Shown: positions 1-9,306, counted from the first letter of the stretch. The stretch: DNA of 64,000 nucleotides from Bog-375 sp049587755 (GCA_049587755.1 JBAVEN010000085.1:6356-70355), one strand, 5' to 3'. Made by a program: numbers and translations. The notes: a model not told the origin generated them from the letters alone.

Positions 1-1
1 T

Positions 2-2215
2 CTCAAGCCGGACAACATCCTGGTGACGCGCGAGGGGCGGGTGAAGATTCTCGACTTCGGGCTGGCAAAATCGGCTGTATCCGCGCAGGGCGCCGCGAAT
101 GCCGCTACTATGACCATGAGCATCACCGACCCCGGCACGACCGCCGGCACCGTCAATTACATGTCGCCCGAACAGGCGCGCGGGGAACCGAATCTCACCG
201 TCCAGTCGGACCAGTTCTCGTTCGGCCTGGTGCTGTACAAGATGGCCTCGGGCAAGAGGGCCTTCGAGCGGCGCAGCGCAGCGGAGACCATGACGGCCAT
301 CATCCGCGAGGAGGCCGAGCCGCTGCCCGCCAGCGTGCCTCTGCCGCTGCGCTGGGTGGTGGAACGGCTGCTGGCCAAAGAGCCTGCCGAGCGCTACGAC
401 TCGACGCGGGACCTGTATCGCGAGCTGAACCAGATTCGCGACCGGCTGTCGCAAAGCACCAGTGCCGTTGGGGCGGCGCCGGCCCCTGGCGCGGTGCGCA
501 AACGGAGGCGTCTTCTTCTGGTTCCTGCGGGCGCCCTCGCATGTCTGGCCGCCGGATTCGTTCTTAGGCTACTCCTGACTCCGTTGTCCCCTCCGGATCT
601 GTCGCAGTACAAGTTCACGCGGATCGCACCGGGACAAACCGAGGAGCGCGCCCCGGCATGGTCGCCGGATGGAAATAGCATCGCCTATTCGGCCCGAGTT
701 CATGGAGTCCAACAGGTTTTCACGCGCGGTGTCGGGTCGCAAGACGCAGCGCAGCTCACCGGATCGACTAAGGATTGTCTCTACCCGATCTGGTCTCCCA
801 ACGGCGAATCCATCTATTACGTCTCAGAACACAGCCTGTGGACTGTTCCTGCCTCAGGGGGCGCCGGCCGGCTGGTTCTGGAAGACGCCGATGCAGCCGC
901 CATTCACCCTGATGGCAAAACGCTGGCGTTTGCGCGCGACGGCAAGCTTTGGCTTGCTGCCCTTCACGGGGGAACGGCGAAGGAGTTCTGGCCGGGTCCG
1001 CTTGCGCCCACCATGCCTACGACAAACATGTGTTTCTCGCCCGATGGCTCCTATCTCGCTTTTGACAACGGGACGGTTTGGCTTTTTTCCTATCCCTCCG
1101 GTAAGCCCCGAAAGCTCTACACCGGAACAGAAAACGGAATGGGCGCTGGTGTGTGGGGCGCGAGCTGGTTCCCGGACGGCCGCAGTTTACTGGTGGCGCG
1201 CAACAGCGCAACCGACTCATTGATCCGGCTGGCTGTCGCGGATGGCAGCCGGCAGACCATCTATTCTGCGGGTTTCACGATCCAGGGTTCCTCGGTGTCG
1301 CCGGATGGCAGGAAGATCGTCTATTCGGCCGCGGAGTACGAATGGAACATCGTCGAAATCGGGCTCACCGATGGCGCCGTGCACGTGCTGGTCGAGAACG
1401 GAGGAACCAACATTTCGCCAGATTGGGCGCCGTCGGGCACGCATTTTTTGTTCTCTGCACAAGGTAAAGCCGACATGGGTGCGGCGGTCATGGACCAGGA
1501 GGCCTCCGCTGGTGGCTTCTCGCGCCGCCTGGTCGATACCAGCTACGACCTTAAGGAAGCACGCTGGTCGCCGGACGGGGCACGGTTCGTCTTTGTGGAT
1601 AGTGGCTATACAGACAGGCTGAGGCTGGCGAACGCGGCTGGCGGCCATGCCATCCTGCTGGACCAGGCCCACAACATATATGGAGAAGCGTGGTCGCCTG
1701 ATGGGCAGTGGCTCTCGTATGATCGCCAGAACGAAGGCCAGTCGAAGCTGGCGAAGATTCGAGCTCTGCCGGGCGCCGGTCCCGTGATCCTGGCGGACGC
1801 AGAAGGCCCGACGCAATGGTCGCCGGCGGGGGACTGGATTCTGTACAGTGCGGGGAACAGTCTCTGCCTGATCTCGCCCGACGGCAAGTCCAGACGGACG
1901 CTGTCCTCCCGCCGGTTCATGGTCTACGACTTCTCGAAGGATAGCCGCCGCGTTTACGGCATTTTTCACAACGCGACAGACCCGAATCGGGAGTGGCAGC
2001 TTTACGAGGTGAGCGTGACGACCGGAGCCGAAAAGCTCGTGTCGTCCTTGGATCTCCCGCCTGCATCCGCTAGACTGTCTGGGTTCAGCATCCATCCGGA
2101 CGGCAAACGCGCTCTCACCTCGGTCGCGAAGTTTCCTTTTCAAATTTGGATGCTCGAAGGTTTCGAGCAGCCGCGCGCTAAGAACTGGTTCGCGGGGCTG
2201 GTGGGGCGGCGATGA
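2..2215 (+). CDS. Serine/threonine protein kinase with C-terminal TolB-like propeller (5' end outside window)
   Basis: The gene runs in from the left edge. The first residues read LKPDN, the end of a kinase catalytic loop (HRDLKPDN), followed by DFGLAKS (magnesium-binding loop) and GTVNYMSPEQARGE (activation segment and P+1 loop), so the N-lobe lies outside the window. After the kinase C-lobe there is one membrane segment at about residues 170-190, then about 530 residues with repeated WSPDG/FSPDG motifs typical of TolB/PD40 beta-propeller blades. Such receptors have a cytoplasmic kinase and an exported sensor propeller; ligand and substrates are unknown. A GTG at position 23 could be mistaken for the start, but the frame is open to the edge. 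The kinase call is secure; the signalling role is inferred. Confidence 0.93.
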   Translation, partial: LKPDNILVTREGRVKILDFGLAKSAVSAQGAANAATMTMSITDPGTTAGTVNYMSPEQARGEPNLTVQSDQFSFGLVLYKMASGKRAFERRSAAETMTAIIREEAEPLPASVPLPLRWVVERLLAKEPAERYDSTRDLYRELNQIRDRLSQSTSAVGAAPAPGAVRKRRRLLLVPAGALACLAAGFVLRLLLTPLSPPDLSQYKFTRIAPGQTEERAPAWSPDGNSIAYSARVHGVQQVFTRGVGSQDAAQLTGSTKDCLYPIWSPNGESIYYVSEHSLWTVPASGGAGRLVLEDADAAAIHPDGKTLAFARDGKLWLAALHGGTAKEFWPGPLAPTMPTTNMCFSPDGSYLAFDNGTVWLFSYPSGKPRKLYTGTENGMGAGVWGASWFPDGRSLLVARNSATDSLIRLAVADGSRQTIYSAGFTIQGSSVSPDGRKIVYSAAEYEWNIVEIGLTDGAVHVLVENGGTNISPDWAPSGTHFLFSAQGKADMGAAVMDQEASAGGFSRRLVDTSYDLKEARWSPDGARFVFVDSGYTDRLRLANAAGGHAILLDQAHNIYGEAWSPDGQWLSYDRQNEGQSKLAKIRALPGAGPVILADAEGPTQWSPAGDWILYSAGNSLCLISPDGKSRRTLSSRRFMVYDFSKDSRRVYGIFHNATDPNREWQLYEVSVTTGAEKLVSSLDLPPASARLSGFSIHPDGKRALTSVAKFPFQIWMLEGFEQPRAKNWFAGLVGRR

Positions 2216-2260
2216 TCTTCCTTCCAACCCCTAGCGAGGGCCCTCCGAGATTCACGCTTG

Positions 2261-2370
2261 TCAGTGCCGGCGCACTATGCTGCGTTCAATCAGGGCAAGC
2301 GTCCGCTCATAGTCAAGGCCATCGTCGGGCACCGGCACCAAAGGCTTGTCGCTTGGCCGGGCGGCTAGCG
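2261..2370 (-). pseudogene. Fragment of a sigma-54 activator gene (duplicated C-terminal piece)
   Basis: Read on the minus strand this stretch encodes PLVPVPDDGLDYERTLALIE followed by RSIVRRH and a stop. The same peptide precedes the helix-turn-helix of the intact activator at 5667-7043. At DNA level 2276-2365 aligns with 5787-5876 in the same orientation with about a dozen differences, including an identical run of nearly 40 bases. There is no start codon or ATPase domain. It is a relic of a duplication, lying directly after the methyltransferase stop. Confidence 0.7.
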
Positions 2371-2372
2371 CG

Positions 2373-2990
2373 TCAGTCCGTGGATTCGGGCGAGACAGCC
2401 AATGTAAGTAGCACGAACTGAAGCCACATCCTGCGTTGCGCTCGCACGGCGAGACCGGCGGCATCCAGAAGCCCATGCAAGGTCCGGCGGGCTCGCACCC
2501 TTTCGTTGAACAGGCGCCCCAGCCACAGCGTGTGATCCGCCAAGGCAAACAGGCCGCCGGGACGCAACACCCTCCGAATTTCCCGAAGTCCCTTGGATTG
2601 ATCCGCCCAATGATGAAAGGAGATGCTGCTCAGAACCAAGTCCATGCTGTGACTCGGTAAGGGGAGTGCTTCGGCATGTGCGAGATGGAAGTCCGCGCTT
2701 GGATTGAGACGTGCAGCCTTCAGTATCATCCGCTGCGCCGGATCAACTCCGAACAGACGCGCGGAGGGCCAGCGCGCCGAGATCGCGCGCAACAGGCGGC
2801 CCGTTCCGCAGCCAATATCGAGAATACTCGCGGCAGATTTGACCGGCTCCACGCGCTCAATCAAGTCGAGCATGGCGGCATGGACCGGGTCAAAGTACCA
2901 GCGCTGCAATTTGGATTGATCGTAGGTGGCGGCCCAGCGATCGAACCGCTCCACATCGTTTTCCCGTCCCGGTGGCATCTCATCGAGCAA
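2373..2990 (-). CDS. Class I SAM-dependent methyltransferase
   Basis: A 205-residue protein with a Rossmann methyltransferase core. Motif I is LDIGCGTGRLL at about residues 57-67; an acidic residue follows strand 2 (FGVDPAQRM); then HAEALPLPSHSMDLVLSS and VLRPGGLFALADH match the Methyltransf_11/UbiE-like pattern. The N-terminus (FDRWAATYDQ) is also typical of this group. The substrate cannot be read from the sequence. The gene is on the same strand as the TPR gene upstream (126-bp gap) and may be cotranscribed. The C-terminus runs up to a relic of a duplicated regulator gene. Confidence 0.9.
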   Translation of the reverse strand: MLDEMPPGRENDVERFDRWAATYDQSKLQRWYFDPVHAAMLDLIERVEPVKSAASILDIGCGTGRLLRAISARWPSARLFGVDPAQRMILKAARLNPSADFHLAHAEALPLPSHSMDLVLSSISFHHWADQSKGLREIRRVLRPGGLFALADHTLWLGRLFNERVRARRTLHGLLDAAGLAVRAQRRMWLQFVLLTLAVSPESTD

Positions 2991-3116
2991 CGGCGTGTGG
3001 GCCTGTGCCCATTGGCGATTGTACGTCGAGTCGAGCGTGTTTGGGGCAGCGCTTGCGCCCTGTAATGAGCAGACTCAACCCTCGGTCGTAAACCGTCAAA
3101 CGCGCGCGGATTGGGC

Positions 3117-5267
3117 TCATTTTTTCGAGGCGCGCAGACGTTCCACGATCTCCCGCAGTTGCGGGCTCGGTTTGAGTAGCAGGGCGGCCTCATACTCAGC
3201 GAGCGCCTCCGCCAGTCCGCCAGGCATCCGTGCCAGGGCGGCGGCCAGGTTGTAATGCGCGTCCCAGTAGTTGGGGTCTAACTGCAGAGCCTGCCGGTAT
3301 TCGGCGACGGCATCCGGCAACCGGCCGGACATGTGTGACAGCGCATACCCGAGATTGCCGTGCACCATGGCGGAATCCGGATGAATTCGCAAGGCTGTTT
3401 CATATTCGGCGATGGCATCCGGCAGCCGGCCGGGGATCTGCGATAACGCTGTCCCCAGGTTGCTGTGCGCCTCCCAGTAATCCGGCCTGACCTGAATCGC
3501 CGCCTCGAATTGCGCAACAGCCTCCGGCAGCCGCCCCGGCGTCTGTGCCAGGATCTCACCCAGGTTGTTGTGCGCCTCCGCGAACTGCGGGTTGGCGTCG
3601 ATCGCCGCCTGGTACTGGGCGATGGCATCCTGCAATCGGCCCGGGATGCGCGTGAGCGCGTTTGCCAGGTCGTTGTGCGCGGCGGCGCTGTCGGGCTGAA
3701 TCCGCAGCGCGGTTTCGTACTGGGCAACGGCCTCCTCGGTCCGCCCGGCCAGCAGCAAGGCATTCCCGAGATTGGTGTGCGGCCTCACGGACTCGGGCGC
3801 AAGACGAACCGCAGTTTGGTATTCGGCGATCGCGCCGTCCAGCCGGCCCGGCATTTCGAGCAACGCGTTTCCCATGCTGAGATGGGCTTCCCAGTAATCC
3901 GGATTAGCCCGGATTGCCGCCTGAAAATGAGCTATAGCTTCAGCCCGGTCGCCGGGAACTTGAAACAGGATGTTGCCCAGATTGTCGTGTGCCAGCCAGG
4001 CGTCGGGATTGCGCGCCAACGTTTCACGGTAGAGTGTCTCCACATCCGTGTACATCATACTCTGGCGCCAGGTCAATCCGGCCAGACAAGCCAGGAGCAC
4101 GGCGGACAGGCCGGCGCGCCATTGCTGTTCCAGTTTCCAGCGCTGGGCCGCAGCGGCCAAAACCGCCGCAACCGGAACAATGATGGCGAGGCTTGCCAGG
4201 TACTGGAAGTGATCGGCGATGAAAGAGTAGCGGAAATAAAAAAAGCTCAGGAGCCCGAGCACTGGAAAGAGCGTACCGACGAAAATCAGGAAAGCGGCCA
4301 GCGGCCCACGATTCCGCCGGGCCAGCCAACCGAGAGCGATGGCCACCGCCGCCAGTCCGGCAGGGAAAAGATATTGCCACCACTCACTGGCATCGATCTT
4401 CCACCGGGGATAGTAAAAAATCAGGTTGACCGGCCAGAGTAACTTAGAGGCGTAGAACCAAGGCGTGCGGCCCGCCAGCAAAATATGCTGAAGCAGTGAA
4501 AGCGCGAAGTCCGGTCCCTGAGCGCCGATGTATACCCTGTCCACGTACCGGGTAAGAAGCCCCGAAGACACGGCCAGCCCGAACCACGGCAGCATGGGCA
4601 GCACGTCGCGCCGCCATTGCAACCGGCCGCGCAGCCACCAAAGCAGCACCAGCAGCACGGCCGGTAAGGGCGCCGTCGCCGTCTTAGTCGCCAGAGCCAG
4701 AGCAAATAGCCCCAGCGCCAGGAAGTACTTTGACTTATGGCGTGTCTGATCGAAGTGCAAATAAGTGAAGGCAGATGCCAGATAGAAGACCCCGGAGAGG
4801 GTGTTCTTCTGCTCGGTGATCCAAGCCACCGACTCCACGAAGACCGGGTGGAGGGCAAATATGAGGCCCGCCAACCACGCCCCCGGCAATTTCAGGCGCC
4901 TTACAATCAGAATCACAAACAGGGCCGCCACACTGTGCAGGACGACGTTGGTCAGATGGTAGCCCAGCACGGCGTCGCCCCATAAGACATGCTCGAACCA
5001 GAACGCGCTGTGCACCAGTGGATAGTACTGGCCCGTGGCTGACAGGCCGAGGTCGGTCCAGATCCGCCACAGACCGTGAAGAGACCGAAGCTCCGGCCGG
5101 GTCACGTAGTTCGGATCGTCCCAAATCAGGCCGCCTCGCAGTGCCGGCAGATAAGCCACCAGAGTGGCGCACAGGATAAACGCAAATGCGAGCAGATCCC
5201 TCGGATGGATCCCGTTCCGATCTGGGCCGGCGGTGGGGTTTGCGCTCGGGGATCTTCGTTTGGGCAT
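3117..5267 (-). CDS. TMTC-like polytopic membrane protein with C-terminal TPR array
   Basis: 716 residues. The N-terminal 400 or so form about ten hydrophobic segments, with an early acidic loop motif (GGLIWDDPNYV) and FALHPVFVESVAWITEQKN, a signature of the bacterial relatives of TMTC proteins and of GT-C glycosyltransferases. The remaining part is about eight TPRs built on a repeated unit like GRLPDAIAEYETALRIHPDS, with the WEAHxNLG pattern; the repeats are visible at DNA level between about 3190 and 3990. TMTC proteins in animals are O-mannosyltransferases; whether this one transfers sugar is inference. Located in the inner membrane. Confidence 0.85.
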   Translation of the reverse strand: MPKRRSPSANPTAGPDRNGIHPRDLLAFAFILCATLVAYLPALRGGLIWDDPNYVTRPELRSLHGLWRIWTDLGLSATGQYYPLVHSAFWFEHVLWGDAVLGYHLTNVVLHSVAALFVILIVRRLKLPGAWLAGLIFALHPVFVESVAWITEQKNTLSGVFYLASAFTYLHFDQTRHKSKYFLALGLFALALATKTATAPLPAVLLVLLWWLRGRLQWRRDVLPMLPWFGLAVSSGLLTRYVDRVYIGAQGPDFALSLLQHILLAGRTPWFYASKLLWPVNLIFYYPRWKIDASEWWQYLFPAGLAAVAIALGWLARRNRGPLAAFLIFVGTLFPVLGLLSFFYFRYSFIADHFQYLASLAIIVPVAAVLAAAAQRWKLEQQWRAGLSAVLLACLAGLTWRQSMMYTDVETLYRETLARNPDAWLAHDNLGNILFQVPGDRAEAIAHFQAAIRANPDYWEAHLSMGNALLEMPGRLDGAIAEYQTAVRLAPESVRPHTNLGNALLLAGRTEEAVAQYETALRIQPDSAAAHNDLANALTRIPGRLQDAIAQYQAAIDANPQFAEAHNNLGEILAQTPGRLPEAVAQFEAAIQVRPDYWEAHSNLGTALSQIPGRLPDAIAEYETALRIHPDSAMVHGNLGYALSHMSGRLPDAVAEYRQALQLDPNYWDAHYNLAAALARMPGGLAEALAEYEAALLLKPSPQLREIVERLRASKK

Positions 5268-5666
5268 CTGGGTCTGATTCTACAACCCATTCAGGAGACA
5301 ACAAGGGAAGGCCTGGGACTGCCGCAGGGTGACGATGGGAGACGTCTGAACCAGGACCAGGCGGTTCTCAACCTCAAACCTCCGCCGATCGAACATTCCG
5401 GTAGGCAGCCCGAATCGCGCCGTGCCGTTCCGGGAGCATTGGCGAATCCACTGAGACAAAAGTGGGCGTATCGTAAAGTGGGCCGAAGCGTGCCGCTGGG
5501 CCACCGGAAAGGTAGATCCCGTGACACGCCGTTCACCGCAGATGGAGCAGACGACAGTCCATCTTGACGTCTAGCCCCCTCTCCGGCTCGTGCTGCCCCA
5601 CGCGGTCCAGACACGGCGTGCCGGGCGCCCCGACGGCCGGGTTAGCGCCGATGGGGCGCATCCCCT
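5268..5666. other. Intergenic stretch, no gene recognised
   Basis: About 400 bases between the TMTC-like gene start and the stop of the sigma-54 activator. Open frames exist on the minus strand, but they carry no recognisable motif or convincing ribosome-binding site. The promoter of the TMTC-like gene should lie near 5270-5350 on the minus strand; I see no clear -35/-10 pair. Confidence 0.5.
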
Positions 5667-7043
5667 TCAATTGCAGGCCGCCGGTTCCAGGCTCCTCACT
5701 TTGGCCGACAGAGTAGTGCGTTTAAGCCGCAGCATGTCGGCGGCAGCTTTCTTATTGCCACCTGTCTTGCGGAGGGCCTGCTCCAGTATGCTGCGCTCGA
5801 TCAAGGCGAGCGTTCGCTCATAGTCAAGGCCATCGTCGGGCACCGGCACCAACGGCGTGTCGTCCGGGCGGGCGGGAATCGGCGCGCGGTCCGGGAGCGG
5901 CAGCGGAAAGTCGCCGGGAAGCAGCATGCCGCGGTTGCCGCTCAGCGCCACTGCCATTTCGATCGCGTTCTCCAGTTGCCGGACGTTGCCCGGCCAGCTC
6001 TGCGCGCACAGCCGCTCGCTAGCCTCCGGCGCGATCAGTTTGGGCGGAATCTCTTCCTGACGGCAGATCTTTTCTATAAAGTGCAGCGCCAGCGCCGGCA
6101 CGTCGCCCGGCCGCTGGCGGAGTGCCGGCATCCGGATCGGCACTACGTTGAGCCGGTAGAACAAGTCCTCGCGGAATTTCCCTTGCTCGATTCGCCGTAC
6201 CAGGTCGCTATTGGTGGCGGCGATCACGCGCGCGTCGGCGCGAATCGTCTCCGAGCTTCCCAGGCGCTGGAATTCCCGCTCTTGCAGCACGCGCAGCAGC
6301 TTGGCCTGCAGTTCCAGGGGCAGCTCGCCGATCTCGTCCAGAAACAAAGTCCCGCCCTGCGCCTGCTCGAAGCGGCCCATCCGGCTTTGCACCGCTCCGG
6401 TGAAGGCGCCGCGCACGTGGCCGAACAACTCGGCCTCCAGGAGATTTTCCGGCAGCGCGCTGCAGTTCACCGCGACCCAAGGTCCCAAGCGGCGCGGTCC
6501 AGCCAGGTGCAAAGCGCGCGCAGCCAGCTCCTTGCCGGTGCCGGTTTCGCCGCTGATCAGCACGGTGGCGCGGCGCGCGCCGACCAGCCGGATCAAGCTG
6601 CCCACCTGGCGCATCTCGCGGCTATCTCCGACCAGCAGCCCTTCCCAGTCTTCCAGCCCGATCTGTGCCGCGAGTTGCTCCAAACTACGGATGCGGCGCG
6701 GCTCGAGCGCCTGCTCGATCTGCAGGCACTCCTCGCCTGGCGGCCAAAGAAACTGGTGGATGCCCAGACGCGCCAGCCGCACAGCATCATTGAGTGTGGC
6801 CGAAGGGTCCCGTGCCAGGACGGGGGTGCCCGGCGCCAGCCGCCGTACCTGCTCCACCAGGGCGGCCGGAGCCCAGCCCGGTATTGGAAAATCCAACACA
6901 ATCGCCCCATAGTCCTGCCGCGCCAGGCACTCGACCCCACTCGCCGCATCGACGTGCTCAACGGTCCAGGTCGCGGCCTGGCCGCAGATTCCTGCCGGCT
7001 TGTTCCGGTCGCCGCGAATCCAGAGCACTTTGGTTGCGTTCAT
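5667..7043 (-). CDS. Sigma-54-dependent transcriptional activator, NtrC family
   Basis: 458 residues in three parts. Residues 1-125 look like a degenerate receiver domain (VLDFPIPGW carries the possible phospho-Asp). The AAA+ domain at about 140-375 has Walker A GETGTGKE, the sigma-54 contact loop GAFTGA, Walker B GGTLFLDEIGE and the arginine-finger region FREDLFYRLNVVP. A Fis-type helix-turn-helix is at the C-terminus (ALRKTGGNKKAAADMLRLKR). It remodels RNA polymerase-sigma54 to open promoters. It is divergent from flgM, so a FleQ/FlbD-like flagellar role is likely but unproven. A fragment of its C-terminal coding region is duplicated at about 2.3 kb. Confidence 0.95.
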   Translation of the reverse strand: MNATKVLWIRGDRNKPAGICGQAATWTVEHVDAASGVECLARQDYGAIVLDFPIPGWAPAALVEQVRRLAPGTPVLARDPSATLNDAVRLARLGIHQFLWPPGEECLQIEQALEPRRIRSLEQLAAQIGLEDWEGLLVGDSREMRQVGSLIRLVGARRATVLISGETGTGKELAARALHLAGPRRLGPWVAVNCSALPENLLEAELFGHVRGAFTGAVQSRMGRFEQAQGGTLFLDEIGELPLELQAKLLRVLQEREFQRLGSSETIRADARVIAATNSDLVRRIEQGKFREDLFYRLNVVPIRMPALRQRPGDVPALALHFIEKICRQEEIPPKLIAPEASERLCAQSWPGNVRQLENAIEMAVALSGNRGMLLPGDFPLPLPDRAPIPARPDDTPLVPVPDDGLDYERTLALIERSILEQALRKTGGNKKAAADMLRLKRTTLSAKVRSLEPAACN

Positions 7044-7117
7044 AGCTGGTTACTCCAAGCAATCGGCAGAACCTGGAGGAACTTTAGAATTAATCCAAAC
7101 TAAATGCTCAATCCGGC

Positions 7118-7145
7118 TAAAGCCCTCGCCTGATCTGGTCGATAG
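7118..7145 (+). promoter_or_regulatory. Possible sigma-28-type flagellar promoter upstream of flgM
   Basis: TAAA at 7118-7121 and GTCGATAG at 7138-7145 resemble the sigma-28 consensus (TAAA, then GCCGATAA), with six of eight -10 bases matching. The spacing is one base longer than the E. coli optimum. It lies 30 bases before flgM, a usual place for a late-class flagellar promoter. Confidence 0.4.
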
Positions 7146-7174
7146 GACACCTAGCAGAGGTAAAGCGAACGGCT

Positions 7175-7477
7175 ATGAAGGTTGTCGACCGAAACTTGAG
7201 CAGCGGGTCGCCGGTCGAATCCGGACGAACGCAGGAAACCCAACGCGCCAGCACCGCAGCAGGCGGTGTCGCCACAACGCGGGCAGGCAGCGAGGACCAG
7301 GTGGAACTCTCCAATACGCTGGGCAGCCTGGCGCGGGCCATGTCCACCTTTAACGCCAGCCGCGCCACTAAGGTGCAAACGCTGGCCGCCCAGTACCAAA
7401 GCGGCAGCTACCGGGCGGACTCTTCGGCCACCAGCCGGGCGATGATCGCCCAGGCGTTGACGGGAGGGGACGAGTAA
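7175..7477 (+). CDS. flgM: Anti-sigma-28 factor FlgM
   Basis: 100 residues, the normal size for FlgM. The C-terminal half (EDQVELSNTLGSLARAM, then VQTLAAQYQSGSYRAD and SRAMIAQAL) has the FlgM pattern in which helices clamp sigma-28; the N-terminal half is polar and probably disordered, as in known FlgM. It holds sigma-28 inactive until the hook-basal body is complete, when it is exported. First gene of a flgM-flgN-flgK-flgL run, with 2 bases between it and the next gene, and divergent from the sigma-54 activator. Confidence 0.88.
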   Translation: MKVVDRNLSSGSPVESGRTQETQRASTAAGGVATTRAGSEDQVELSNTLGSLARAMSTFNASRATKVQTLAAQYQSGSYRADSSATSRAMIAQALTGGDE

Positions 7478-7479
7478 TT

Positions 7480-7839
7480 ATGAAGGTGGACGCAGCCAGC
7501 GGGCTCGCGGCAGTGCGTGTCGAGGTGGAAGGCGCGTGCCAGGCACTGGTGCTGGCATCGCCGGAAGCACTGACTAGCGCCGAGCGGGCGCTCGAGCGGG
7601 CGGCCGCGGCGCTGCGGCAGGGCCAAGCCGCTTGGGACTGGAAATCGGCTAGTGAAGCCGCCAGGAAAGAGGCCCCGCGGCTGCAAGCCGGGATTCGCCG
7701 GGCGGGACGCCTGCTATCCAGCGCTTCCAATTATCACGCTGGCTGGCTGCGAATCCTTTCCGTGATGGCCGGCGGCTATTCCCAACGGGGCGAAGCGGCC
7801 CACCTGCCGGGCCTGCGCCGGATCTCGCTCGAAGGGTAA
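7480..7839 (+). CDS. flgN: FlgN-like flagellar export chaperone
   Basis: 119 residues, alpha-helical by appearance, with alternating Ala/Leu/Glu-rich stretches but no strict motif. Size, helical make-up and position between flgM and flgK fit FlgN, the cytosolic chaperone that keeps FlgK and FlgL monomers export-ready. The assignment rests mainly on gene order because FlgN proteins diverge strongly. The purine-rich GGGAGGGG upstream lies inside the end of flgM, indicating translational coupling. Confidence 0.6.
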   Translation: MKVDAASGLAAVRVEVEGACQALVLASPEALTSAERALERAAAALRQGQAAWDWKSASEAARKEAPRLQAGIRRAGRLLSSASNYHAGWLRILSVMAGGYSQRGEAAHLPGLRRISLEG

Positions 7840-7845
7840 ACCGGG

Positions 7846-9306
7846 ATGCCCAGCCTGATCTCCTCTCTTTATGTTCAGGCGGGCGCCATCAACGCCTTCG
7901 AGCAGGCGATCGCGGTCAGCTCGGCCAACGTTTCCAACGCGTCCACCCCCGGTTACGCCAGCCAGACCCAAACCCTGGTGGCCATGCCCGAGGACATCAG
8001 CCAGGGCGCTACCGGCGGCGTTAAAGCCGGGGCGGTGGTCAGCTCGCGGGATCAGTACGCCGAGCAAGCCGTTCGCAATCAGCAAACGGCCTTGGGCGGA
8101 GCCACACAGAGTGTCAACAGCCTGACCAGCTTACAGTCGCTGTTCGACGTCACGGGCACCAGCGGCATTTCGACCGCGTTAAGCAGCTTGTATCAGAGCT
8201 TTTCGGCTTGGGGACAGACGCCCTCCGACGGGACCGCGCAGCAAGCGGTGCTGACGGCGGCGGGCAATCTTGCCACGGCCTTCCAGCAGACAGCCTCCGG
8301 GCTGACCAGCGCCGCCACTACGGCGGACCAGCAGTTGCAGCGGACAGTCGACCAGGTGAACACGCTGGTGGGGCAGTTGCAGCAGCTCAACACGCTGGCC
8401 ATGGGAGGCACCGGGAACGACTCGGGCCTTGATGCCAACATGAACGCCACGCTCGAAAACCTGTCACAGTACATTCCGATCAGCGCCACCGAGCAGCCTG
8501 ACGGTACCTACACGGTTCTGCTCGGCGGGCAGACCCCGCTGCTGATCGGCAGCCAGCAGTTTCCCTTGAGCTTCGACCTGTATCAGCCGGACGGTGCCAC
8601 TTACCAAAACGCGCCTCCGCTGGCGCAGATCAAAGCTGCCGACGGCAGCGACATCACCGGCGACATCACCGGCGGCCAATTGGGCGCCTTGCTCAACTTT
8701 CGCGACACGGTTTTGCCCACGTATATGGGCGATGGCAATCAGGCCGGCACACTCAACACGATGGCCCAGCAGTTGGCGGACACGGTGAACGGAATACTGA
8801 CCTCCGGCAACATTTCCGACGCTTCGGCGGACGGTTCCACACCGGCGGTGCCCGGCGTGCCGCTGTTTACTTACGACGCCACCAACGCCACCAACGTGGC
8901 GGCGAGCCTATCGATGAGCTCCACCATCACACCCAGCCAACTGGCGGCGATCGATCCCGGCCCTCCGGAAGTCTCCAACGGCATTCCGCTGGCGCTCACC
9001 CAACTCGAGAATCCGCAGTCGAGCGCCGATCAGTTCGATGGGGAAAGCTACACGGCGGCCTTCGGCGATATGGCCACGCAGACCGGGAACCTGGTGAACC
9101 AGGCGACGGAAGAACAGCAGGTGGCGCAATCGGCGCTCACGCAAGCGCAGAATCTGCGCCAGCAGCAATCCGGCGTGAATTTGGACCAGCAGGCCGCGAC
9201 GCTCGTCGAATATCAGCGGGCCTACGAAGCCAGCGCCGAGATGCTTACCGTCCTCAACCAGTTGATGCAGGACACGATCAACATTCTTGAGCCGGGGACG
9301 GCGTAA
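7846..9306 (+). CDS. flgK: Flagellar hook-associated protein 1 FlgK
   Basis: 486 residues. The N-terminus (FEQAIAVSSANVSNASTPGY) is the flagellar rod/hook N-terminal motif shared by FlgK, FlgE and FlgG. The C-terminus (SGVNLDQQAATLVEYQRAYE, then ASAEMLTVLNQLMQDTINIL) is the matching C-terminal coiled-coil motif. The middle is Gln/Thr/Ser-rich and variable. FlgK forms the first hook-filament junction ring. It begins six bases after flgN and is followed by flgL. Confidence 0.96.
   Translation: MPSLISSLYVQAGAINAFEQAIAVSSANVSNASTPGYASQTQTLVAMPEDISQGATGGVKAGAVVSSRDQYAEQAVRNQQTALGGATQSVNSLTSLQSLFDVTGTSGISTALSSLYQSFSAWGQTPSDGTAQQAVLTAAGNLATAFQQTASGLTSAATTADQQLQRTVDQVNTLVGQLQQLNTLAMGGTGNDSGLDANMNATLENLSQYIPISATEQPDGTYTVLLGGQTPLLIGSQQFPLSFDLYQPDGATYQNAPPLAQIKAADGSDITGDITGGQLGALLNFRDTVLPTYMGDGNQAGTLNTMAQQLADTVNGILTSGNISDASADGSTPAVPGVPLFTYDATNATNVAASLSMSSTITPSQLAAIDPGPPEVSNGIPLALTQLENPQSSADQFDGESYTAAFGDMATQTGNLVNQATEEQQVAQSALTQAQNLRQQQSGVNLDQQAATLVEYQRAYEASAEMLTVLNQLMQDTINILEPGTA

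Noticed and set aside
3190..3990. Tandem DNA repeats of about 100 bases that could be mistaken for a non-coding satellite.
   Set aside because: They are in frame and encode the TPR units of the TMTC-like protein.
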